The notes under the pieces: model-generated
The model's input: the letters and a program-made list of their open reading frames with translations, nothing else
Told to the model about the DNA's origin: nothing
The model's database searches: none
From: Haematococcus lacustris
Taxonomy: Eukaryota; Chlorophyta; Chlorophyceae; Chlamydomonadales; Haematococcaceae
Assembly: GCA_030144725.1 (NCBI GenBank)
Contig: JASKMD010000019.1
Location: 3,532,179 to 3,596,178 of the forward strand
Direction: 5' to 3'
Length of the DNA stretch: 64,000 bases
Part shown: positions 50,650 to 59,331 of the stretch, piece after piece
How the letters are laid out: each line of letters begins with the position of its first letter
Numbering within the stretch: the stretch's first letter is position 1
Program-made: the position numbers and the translations under genes

Positions 50650-51601
50650 GTGGCAAAAAAAAGACGAACCGTGCCTAGGCCAGTGCCGGAGGACTTGGAC
50701 AGTGACATTGCGGACCGCGACGAGGCACTACAGCCGGACCTCACCGAAGCGGAGCGAAAAAGAAAGGTTTCCGGAGAGGCCCGCGCTGCCCTCGATAGGG
50801 ACAACACATACCACGGCAGGAAGTGTAAGCTAGCCCACCTCATCGACCACTTGCCGCAAGAACTTTGGGATGCCTTCCTGGACGACGCGGTGCAGCCACG
50901 CGTGGAGGCCATCAGCGAGCGGGGGGTGCTCGCCAGCCTGCTGTTGGGCTTACTCGTGCGCGGCTTGTTTACCATTCGCGTAGCCGACCCGCTCGGCCTG
51001 CACGACCAGCCCGTGTACACAGACATCCCTGTCTCCCAGGCAGCCATCCCGGACCTCAGCTGCAGGAACCTGTTCCTGCAGCTGTGCCGCGGCCCGCCCG
51101 GAAACGGCGCGAACACTCGGCCCAACGCGGCAGTGGCTGCCGTGCTGGCAGCCCACCCTGACCTTCGCGCCCGCCTCGCAGCAATCCCTCGCCACACCTC
51201 AGACAGCAATTGCCCCATGTGTCCATGCAGGTGGCTGCGGCCAGTGTACAGCGAAGCAAAGCGTTCCCAAGTCAGGGGCTTGATGTGCTCAACAAGCAAC
51301 AACATCAGGTAAGCACTGGCCTGGCACTGCACATGTGCATGGCTGCAACATATCTCGCATGACATGGCACATGGGGTGACTTCATGCACCTCCCACACCC
51401 ATGTGCAGGTTCTATGACCGGGACGTGTCAGCCGCGCTGAACATCCGCCGCGGTGCAGTCGGCCCAGGCCCACGCCCTACTGAGCTGTGCTACTGGGATG
51501 GCCGCCCAGCCATGCCAAAGCGAGGCAGGCCAGGCCAAGAGTGGGTGTACGTGCGTGACAAGGCCCTGCTGCGTAAGTGGCGGCGCAAGTGGCGGCGATA
51601 G
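50650..51601 (+). CDS. TnpB/Fanzor-like gene, internally deleted, one intron
   Basis: Two exons, 50650-51308 and 51409-51601, join through a GTAAGC/TGCAG intron into about 283 residues. After a basic/acidic N-terminus come helices (NTYHGRKCKLAHLIDHLPQE, RVEAISERGVLASLLLGLLV, VSQAAIPDLSCRNLFLQLCR) that resemble the N-terminal region of algal Fanzors. Then SNCPMCP, RPVYSEAKRSQVRGLMC, and across the junction NNIRFYDRDVSAALNIRR, the RuvC-III motif with its Asp. PTELCYW and VRDKALLRKWRRKWRR follow. Typical TnpB/Fanzor proteins have 400-700 residues; RuvC-I and RuvC-II are missing here, so catalysis is not expected. The first codon is GTG where the fragment at 45101 has ATG. Assignment by motif; no search was run. 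Confidence 0.65.
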
Positions 51602-52072
51602 CCAGCTACAGCACTACGACCCAAGAAAACAAGCTACCAAACCCCTCACAAAGGGGATGTGTGTGAGTAAGAGCTATAGAGTAGGGTAGAGCTCTTGCTA
51701 GTAGTAGACCTGGAGGCACACACACCAGAAGGCTGAGCTGAAGTGGGCATTAGGCACACTGTCGGTAGCCTTTACAATAATGATCTCGCAGCCTGTGTTT
51801 GATTACAACTCATGCTTTATTTTGGTGTTGCATGAGGGCTGTAGGGATCAAAATTTGCCAGTGAACATTAAGTTAAGGTGTGACATCTGCACCAATGTTA
51901 GAAGAACCCACCTCACGTTGGAGCAACTAAGCCACTAGCGCACTAGCGACAGGCAGTAACATCAACAAGCTGCTCGTAAATTGCTGGGTGACACACTTTG
52001 AATCCCCCCTGACACTGCGGGCACCGACGAGAGCAACCCGCTTCAAAGCCCAGCGGGGGGAGATAGGCTTAC
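51602..52072. other. Spacer between the Fanzor-like gene and the MYND gene
   Basis: AT-richer sequence without a recognisable gene. It presumably holds the promoter of the MYND gene; I see no clear motif. Confidence 0.4.
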
Positions 52073-55000
52073 ATGCAGGGAGCGGGGGCGGGCTCCGCCG
52101 GCTCCAGCCTTCACAACAGCATATACTTCCCTAGCTTCGAGGCCCTCCCCATGCTAGACGAGACGGACGGAGGAGGCTATTACATAGAGACTCCTCAAGG
52201 AATGATGCAGCCAGCAAGGACCTGGTGCTTTGTGGGCGAGATTGTGAATGACTCCCTGTCGCAGGTAGAGTGGCCAGGTCCCACTGGCAGCACTACCATC
52301 AACATAACATCATGACCTGCCAGCATCTTTGGCCATCACGACATGCATCTGAATTTGCAGCTGGGGTGGGTCAGCTGATGAGAAGTCAGCAGCAGTACCA
52401 TCGCCAGGGTGGGGTGGGACTGTAAGGAATGTGTGCTGCAAAGCTGCATCGCTAGCAGGGCTCAGGCAAGGCAGACAGGCCAGCGCTAGCATGTTAGGGG
52501 CGAAGTCAATCATACCTGATCATAGTCAAGGCAAACATGCCTGATCATATCAGACTGAGGCATGTCATGATGTATGACAAGGCAGCCACACCCGATCAAA
52601 ACCACATGGCCACTGTTAGTGTAATGGCAGTGGGTTGTGACAGAGCCGTCACCTGTGCGGTTATCCAGAGCAGGCAGGCAGCAGGCAGGCAGCAGGCAGA
52701 TACTTTTTAAGCTGTTCTAGCAGGCAGATACAGTACCTGTCCCTGCAACCTGGTGCGCAGCCCCTTGTCACGCTTCCTTGCTACTCCTCACATGAGCCGG
52801 CACCCGTTGCCATGCAACCGGCTTAATGCATAGTGTTGAAGGAGCAGTGGCAGCGGGGACAGCAGTGGCAGCACAGCACCTCAGCGGCAGCTGTGTGGCA
52901 GTGTGAATGTGCATGCCTCAGCTATGCCCCAATTTCTAGAAACGGCGATACTTGTAGTGGCATGACACACGTGCTGTTCTGTAAGCTGACACAACGCATT
53001 TTTGCGGAGTAATGTTACGGCAGGAGCAACAGCACAACACTGTCATCACAACCACAGGCAGCCATGGTCCCTTGACCACACAGCTTAGTTCAGCACCTCC
53101 TGCTGCTCAGCCTTGGGCTGTCAGCCCTGGCAGCCGCATGCGGTGCAGGTCTGCTCACTTCTAGACCTTGCCAGGCAACTCAACACCATTGGCAGCAGCA
53201 GCAGCAGCAGCAGCAGCACCATCATCATCATCAGCAGCAGCACCACCAGTACTAGCACCAGCATCATCACCCAGCATCATCACTGTCATCGTCATCATCA
53301 CATGGCATTTGCCGGTAGGTGGCTTAGGCGGTTACAGGGGTTGCTCCAGCACTGGGAGCTACCCCTTGGCAGGCAACTATCGCCTGCCTGGCCATGCGTA
53401 CCGCTCCCCTACCCACTGGAGGGTTGAGGGTGGTCCTATTCCTTGCCCTCCTAACCCTTGCCCTCCTATTCCTGTTTCCGGACAGGCCATGGGCACCAGT
53501 GTTTTTTTTTTCAAAACAGCCAAGCTGATACTGGTCACGAAGGGTCCAGGACCATCACATGGCTGGTTACGCAGCTGGTCCCGACTGGTTACGAAAAACA
53601 AGTGTCGCAGCATTTTTTATTGCGAAAAATCATTTTGTATAAATATTTCACACAAAAAGACATTTTTCGGTTACGAAGCAGCCGAGGCCAGCCAACGCGA
53701 GGGTCCGTGGTAACGAAAGCCAGGCCTAAAAAACAAGCTTTTGGTTCCGATCGTTACGTATTACGCAAAAAAAACCACTGATGGGCACCACTCTCAAGGT
53801 GGGAGCCTAGGCCCAGATCATCCTGGGCAGGCAGAGGTTTTGGCCCTGACAGGCCCTGAGCGTAGTCTCCCCTCTGGCTCAACGGGTAGGCCAGGTCTTG
53901 AAGTGCAGTCCCAGTCTAGCCAGTCCTGCCCATTCCCTTTCATTAACCAGTGGGTGAGCTTGGTAGGTATGGCATAGCTCTGCACCTCTGTGGGCTGCTT
54001 GGCTGCCTTTGCCATGCCCTTGCTCTTGCTCCTGCCCTTGCCCTTGCCCTTGCCGTTGACCTTGGTGGGCTGGCGAGGGCGCAGCATGGGGCACAACACG
54101 CAGCCCTGCACCGCTGGCTCCAGGCTGCCAGGCAAGAGTCTCTGCATGTACAGCAAGAAAGTAACCCGGCACAGCCAGCACCTTGGCCCTCAACCTTGAG
54201 CCTTCATTGCAGTCGAACACACTAATTGTGAACCACTACAAAACGGTGTTTTGTCTGTGTGGAGTTCCCATCGCATGGCATGCACATGGCATATACATGG
54301 CATACACATGGTCACGGTCGCCTACCACCTACAGCATTGCCTGACCACGAGGGCTATGACGTAGAGTTAACGCCACCAGAGTTAACGCCACCGCCGTAGA
54401 GTATGACGTAGAGTTAACGCCACCGCCAATAACGCCACCAGAGTCTGTCCAGACATCAAGGTGTCGATGGCTACTGCAAGCAACTTAGGGTTCTCACAAT
54501 GCAACTTAGGGTTCTCACAATGCAACTTAGGGTTCTCACAACGCAGAGTAAGGTTCTCACAACGCAACTTAGGGTTCTCACAATGCATCTTCACAGAGTG
54601 ATTTTGTGGCAGGAGCAACAGCACAGCCACATAAACCTTGCAGATTGGCATGGCACAGCGCGCAAAACCTTGCAGCAACCAGTGTGTGGGCGCACCTCCA
54701 CAAGCCATGTGGTGCCGGGCTGGTGAAGCTTGCAGCTTAAGGCTGGCAGCCAGGCAGCGCATTTGGGCTGATAGGACGTCAACCGTTGCTGACTGCTCTG
54801 CGCAGTGCCAAGGCAGCAGGCAGCAGGGGCAGCATAGGGGTAGCATCAGGGGCAGCAGCAACAGCGGTGTGTGTGTGGCAGCAGCAGGGGTGATGGGGGG
54901 AGGCAGCAGTAGGAGGTCCAGGACCCTCCGTGGCTCTAGAATACTAGTGGCAAAAGAATAGTGAGATTTGCGTTGAGTGTGTGAGTGTTGAATTGTGTGA

Positions 55001-57800
55001 CATGCAGATGGCGGTGCTGGGGCATCGTGTGGAGGTGAGAGACGCTACAGGGGCCGTGAAGTCCATTATGTTCTACCCTGCCTCTGGCTGGCTGGACTTC
55101 AGTCAGGTGGGCACTGCACAGCATGCTGCCCGACTCCTCAGGTGTGAACCTCAGAGTGACGAGCTGCTGGCCCTTATAAGGCCATGACACAGCACCTTGG
55201 CCCTCAACCTTGAGCCTTCCTTGCAGTCGAACACACTAATTGTGAACCACTACAAATCGGTGTTTTGTCTGTGTGGAGTTCCCATCGCATGGCATGCACA
55301 TGGCCTATACATGGCATACACATGGTCACGGTCGCCTACCACCTACAACATTGCCTGACCCCTGTGACAGGGCTATGCATAGATTTGGCATGACAATACA
55401 TGCACTAATTGTAAGCTGATGACAGCTTCAAGTGGGGGGGGGGGGCACACACTACTGTGCCACAGCAGGCTGCTGCTGCTGCTGGGCCTTGGGAGGCTTG
55501 TCTCGCAGCCCCTTGTAGCCCAGGCCAGGGTACTCCTTGCCCTTGGCTGGCAGCTTCCCCTGCTCTGGCCAGAAGCACAGCTCCAGTGGGCGCCACTTAC
55601 TCTCCCCAATGCGCTGCATGTTCAATGCTGCATTGTAGTCCCTGTCCAGCCACCTGCCTGGCTGCGGTGCTGGCTTGGCTTTGGCGTTGGCTCCCACGCT
55701 ACCCAGCTTTAGCGTCACCATGTTTAAGCGCCATCTATCTAACCATGCAGTTCCTTAATATGATTTTGATCCGGCCATGACACAGCACATGGATGAGAAG
55801 TAACAAGATTCGCCCAAGCTGTGCCCCTCAGACTGGGCTGCTGCTGATTTACTTTGCTTTGCTTTGCTGCTGGCTGCTGTTGTGCAGTTGAGGGTGGGGC
55901 ATACCGTGTTTGTGCGATATGCCACACGCTGCTTCTTCAGTGACCTGGCTACTGAGGCCATCAAAGTTGAGGATTTGAAGTGAGTGACAGTTGAGGGTGT
56001 GATTGTTATGCAAGCCCGAGGGTGTGATTTGAGTGACGCTGGGGTTTTTGGAGAGAGTGTATAAGCAGTGAAGGGAGGCCCCTTCGACCTTGCCCCTTGT
56101 TACCTCAGCCCAGTCCCTCTATCCGCATGGCATGTCCTCATGGACTGCATGCATGCTTTGTCGTGTTTTTGGTGCTTGTTGTGCATGCAGCTATGTTAAA
56201 ATCATCCCTCTCAGCCTGGACATTCTCATGTACATCAGCCAGGCCTTCTTTGAGCAAGTAAGGAATGCCCAGGGTGCAGGCGCGATGGACAGGGGTGAGG
56301 GCTGGGAAATGGTAGTGGGCAGCCAGGGTCGAAGTCAGGGTCAGGGTTGGGATCATGGGCGGGGTCGGGGTCGGGTTGGGGTGGGGTTGGAGTCAGGGTC
56401 GGGGTCAGGTTGGGGTGGGGTTGGAGTCAGGGTCAGGTTCGGGGTTGGGGTGGGGTGGGGTCAGAGTCAGGGTCAGGGCCAGGGTCGGGGTGCTTGGCAC
56501 ACCACAAGCGGCCAGGTCATGTGGCTTCCCCTCCCGAGACTGGCTGCTGTGTGGTCCTGGCCGCAGAGGCGTCTGTGCTGCACCTGCCACCAGGACCTGA
56601 GCGTCAAGGGTGGGGCAGTGTTCACATGCAGCAGCTGCCAGGCAGCTACCTACTGCTCGCCGGACTGCCGGGTGGGTGGCACCTCTGGCTTTTGATGGGA
56701 GAGAGCTTGCTCCGTACCCTGACATGTTGCGACAGATCACAACAAACCGTGACAGATTATGGCGTTTTGTGACTAGTCATGACATGTTGATATTAGTAAT
56801 GACTGTTGGGTAACGACTGTTGGGTAACGACTGTTGGGCAATGACGGGGGATAGCTGGGCAGATAATGGTGTCATGTGTTGCGACATGTTGTGACATGTC
56901 GTGGCATGTTGCAACATGTTGCAATGTGTCGACTGTTGGGCAAAGGGTTGTTTGGTAAGGACTTAGGTTAGGACTTGCGTAAGGAGTTGCAACACTGGGC
57001 AGACCATGTCAGACCATGCTGGCTGAAGAGGAGGAGGGAGAGGAATGGTGGGGTAGGAGGGTGGGGGAGGGAGGGAGGGAGGGAGAGTAGGAGGGGGAGG
57101 AGGGGGCATGACGGACAGACAAGGGGAGTGGGCACGCCAACAGCAGGAGGCAGGGGGAGGAGGTGATGGGAGCAGCATCTCTACATGGACATGACGCCAC
57201 TGCTTCCTCACTCTTGGGCGGCGAGGTGTGAATTGCCTGAAGTGACAGGTGGAGTGGTGATGTGGCACAGGACAGCCTGGTGTGACGCTTTGTGGCGCTC
57301 ACACTACCATGCAGGCGGCCAATGCTGAGCCCCATGTCACCTTCTGCCGTGCATGCGCTGAGCTGATGGAGGTGTACAACGTGGACTTTGAACGCTTCAT
57401 CCAGGTGAACAGATGCTGCGGGCAGTGCAGTGCATGCGGCTGCATGGGGCCTGCCACACTGTTCATCTTGTATGCTCCCTAGCCTGTGGCGCCGCGCTGT
57501 TTCTTTGGGAGGGTGAGAGGTGCTGTTTCTTTCGGGAGGGAGAGAGGTACTGTTTTATTCGCGGCGCTTGCTGCTGCTTCTCCACCCTCGTCATCAACCA
57601 CCCGCACCCGTTGGCTTTCCCGTGCTCGTCCCACTGTAACCCTCACCTGGGCAGAGGAAGCTAGAGAAGTCTAATCCAGGCTGGGCCAGCACGCCATTGT
57701 GTTGTAGCACTGGCGTTGTCGAGCGGCGGTCTGCCCGTTTCATGACATGCCTGATTAGCCTGTGTCGTCCTGCCTGCAGCATGTGCCCTTCCGTGTATGA
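52073..57800 (+). CDS. MYND-type zinc-finger protein
   Basis: Exons 52073-52264, 55008-55106, 55888-55979, 56191-56257, 56567-56671, 57315-57404 and 57780-57800 join in phase into about 221 residues. The start is the first ATG of exon 1 (MQGAGAGSAGSSLHNSIYF). The N-terminal half has ARTWCFVGEIVNDSL, GHRVEVRDATGAVKSIMFYP, LRVGHTVFVRYATRCFFSDL and YVKIIPLSLDILMYISQAFF, a conserved arrangement I associate with algal MYND proteins. Exon 5 has the finger CCTCHQDLS, CSSC and YCSPDC; the last His and Cys are in the next exon (HVTFCRAC). MYND fingers usually mediate protein-protein contacts; the partner is unknown. Intron 1 (2.7 kb) and intron 2 carry transposable elements but splice sites are intact. 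Confidence 0.8.
53190..53305. repeat. CAG and CAT trinucleotide tracts
   Basis: AGCAGCAGC followed by ATCATCATC and CACCACC triplets in the MYND gene intron. The poly-Ser and poly-Ala readings are not coding. Confidence 0.85.
53497..53780. mobile_element. hAT-type MITE, copy 2, inverted relative to copy 1
   Basis: A 284-bp insertion between 8-bp direct repeats ATGGGCAC (53489-53496 and 53781-53788). It starts CAGTGTTTTTTTTTTC and ends GCAAAAAAAACCACTG. The sequence is the reverse complement of 15116-15400 with scattered differences, including shared GTTACGTATTACGC and CCAGGACCATCACATGGCTG. Confidence 0.9.
53818..54156 (-). pseudogene. Degenerate Fanzor-like C-terminal relic
   Basis: An open frame of 112 codons with EPAVQGCVLCPMLRP in place of the RGMMWCPVVPP segment, a GKGKGKG basic stretch, and DWLDWDCTSRPGLP where intact copies have RWLDRDCNAALNM. 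The second Asp of the motif remains but the Arg, Asn and Ala-Ala-Leu-Asn are lost. It lies next to the family-2 end at 54179-54350, same orientation. Confidence 0.6.
54179..54345 (-). mobile_element. Family-2 end, partial copy
   Basis: Starts with the shared end after CCAGCA and matches about 170 bp of the conserved block to CTACAGCATTGCCTGACC, where similarity stops. The degenerate ORF relic lies on the other side of the end, so two copies may have inserted next to each other. No clear flanking duplication was found. Confidence 0.7.
54478..54595. repeat. 21-bp CAACTTAGGGTTCTCACAAT tandem repeat
   Basis: Five units with small changes. The unit is the core of the dispersed repeat also seen at 16744 and 9560, so this looks like local amplification of part of that family. 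Confidence 0.85.
55196..55772 (-). mobile_element. Family-2 copy with 16-bp target-site duplication
   Basis: Exact direct repeats GGCCATGACACAGCAC lie at 55180-55195 and 55773-55788. The body has the shared end, conserved 260-bp block, G-run, the RuvC-III ORF (55452-55721) and then CTACCCAGCTTTAGCGTCAC through TTTTGATCC, a block also seen at 28.14-28.22 kb. It sits in intron 2 of the MYND gene. Confidence 0.85.
55452..55721 (-). pseudogene. TnpB/Fanzor-like C-terminal fragment, copy 2
   Basis: Ninety residues-scale ORF (89 aa). A short new N-terminus (MVTLKLGSVGANAKAKPAPQ) comes from the joined block, then GRWLDRDYNAALNMQRIG, ESKWRPLELCFWPEQGKLP, GLGYKGLRDKPPKAQ and poly-Gln. The cysteine after the RuvC-III DRD is Tyr here. 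The cysteine-containing segment upstream is absent. Confidence 0.65.
56325..56495. repeat. GGGTCGGGGTTGGGGTGGGG repeat in an intron
   Basis: About 170 bp of G-rich units between MYND exons 56191-56257 and 56567-56671. The spacing of the G-runs would allow G-quadruplex formation in DNA or pre-mRNA. Confidence 0.85.
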
Positions 57801-59331
57801 CCCCAGCACCAGCTCAGGGGCAGCACTAGCCTCGTGGGGCATCTCTCTGCTGCTGGCTGCCAGCGGAGGTGGCCTACGAGACCTAAGCTGCCCTGTCAAG
57901 GGGGCATCCATGACGGTCAAGGGGGCATCCATGACGGTAAGGCTCGAGCGACACCATCACACGCTAGACGATCTCTCGGCTTGAAAGCGTGTTCAGCAGA
58001 TTCAGAGAGCACACCACTACACGACGTGATGAAATGTTCCTAGAGAGCAAAACAGAGCGCTGCAGAGGGTGGGGAGAAGGGAATGTCAACTCTCCAGCTG
58101 GACGCCGGCTGGTGTTGTTGTCTGGGTAGGTTGGGTATGTCGCCCATGTCTGGGTTGGCACCACTGCGGCCACCTGTGCTTTCAACCAACATGCACTCCG
58201 TCCATGGCTGTGCCTGCATGACTGCGGCTGCTCACCCCACTGAGCTGGCGCCCAAACCCGTGGAGGGGGGCTTCTAGCCAGGTCGGTGTTCGTCTTCCCA
58301 GTGCAACCACCACAGCCCCTGAGGACAGTACATGCAGTGAAGTTTCCTGTGAAGGGCCGCTTGACAGGTCTGGGTCGGTCTTCCCAGTGCGGCCATGTGG
58401 TGCAGCCATGTGCGTGTCTTTGCCAAGGTTGAGTCTATGCTGGTGCCTGTGCAGCTGAGGGCTCCCATCACCCAAACTGGCTGACCTGAAACCCCCTGTG
58501 AAGGGCTGCTAGACAGGTCTGGGTCAGCCTTCTCGCCATTTTACGCCATGTTACGCCATTCATTGTGACGCGCTACGCGCTCAGCTGTCTCCGCAGCAGC
58601 CTCCGCTGAGGTCTCCTCTCTCAGGTATCGGCCATGCGCATGTCTTTGCTGCAGCCCATGTGGGTGTCATTGGGTGGACCATGGGTTTGGACGTCTAGTG
58701 ATGTCAATGGTGATCGTTGTAACCGTCAGCCGGGTGGTGCCTCTCACAAGCCCACAACCCACACAACAGTGGTAGCTCTGTGTGTCCTGGCTCCATGGAT
58801 GCAGTGGCTACGACCTGCGCATGCTCATGCTGTAAGTCATCAAGCTGTATGCCAATGGAAGTAGGTATGCCGCGCCAATCGTTGTAAGCCCCTAACCCCG
58901 ACCCTGACCCCACCCCCCTTCCCCCGAAACTCTCCCCCTTCCCCCAAAAGCCTAGCCCTAACCTGGGTAACCTGCAAACCAGCGCAAGCCATCGCAATCT
59001 CAAGACAGGTCTCCTTGGGACCGTGAGCCACATCCCTGTGAACCCATCTGCCTGGCACAGTAAGCTGGTTGTGCATTGTTGCCTGGCCAGCACCCAACAC
59101 GATGCCTGCTGGGCGCGTAGGGCGCTTAAGCGGGGTGACGTTCCACTGTGTGGCGTAATGCCTGCAACGATGTGTATTCAGCTGACTGTGTCGTTACCCT
59201 TGCTCTCATTTTCATATGTGGGATAAAGACAGTAGCTTAAAAGGGAATGGCAGTTAGATGTCAGTTGACACTGCGACCTTTCTGCAATACCTCAACGAAC
59301 GTGTTAACCCATCTGTGACTGTGATTGGAGG
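57801..59331. other. Spacer before the cupin gene
   Basis: No exon can be supported, although upstream exons of the cupin gene may lie here. A roughly 35-bp sequence, CCTGTGAAGGGCCGCTTGAC followed by AGGTCTGGGTCGG, recurs at 58347 and 58495 with few changes. TGTAA at about 58716 is a possible polyadenylation signal for the MYND gene. Confidence 0.4.

Larger units (their letters stand above)
52265..55007. other. 2.7-kb first intron of the MYND gene, filled with repeats
   Basis: Holds GCAGGCAG repeats (52669-52705), a CAGCAG/CATCAT tract (53190-53300), a hAT-type MITE (53497-53780), a degenerate Fanzor-like relic and a family-2 end (53818-54350), GAGTTAACGCCACC repeats (54366-54432) and a 21-bp array (54478-54595). 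Confidence 0.7.

Noticed and set aside
50622..51473. 283-codon minus-strand ORF
   Set aside because: It is the shadow of the Fanzor-like gene on the plus strand, whose motifs and splice sites are clear.
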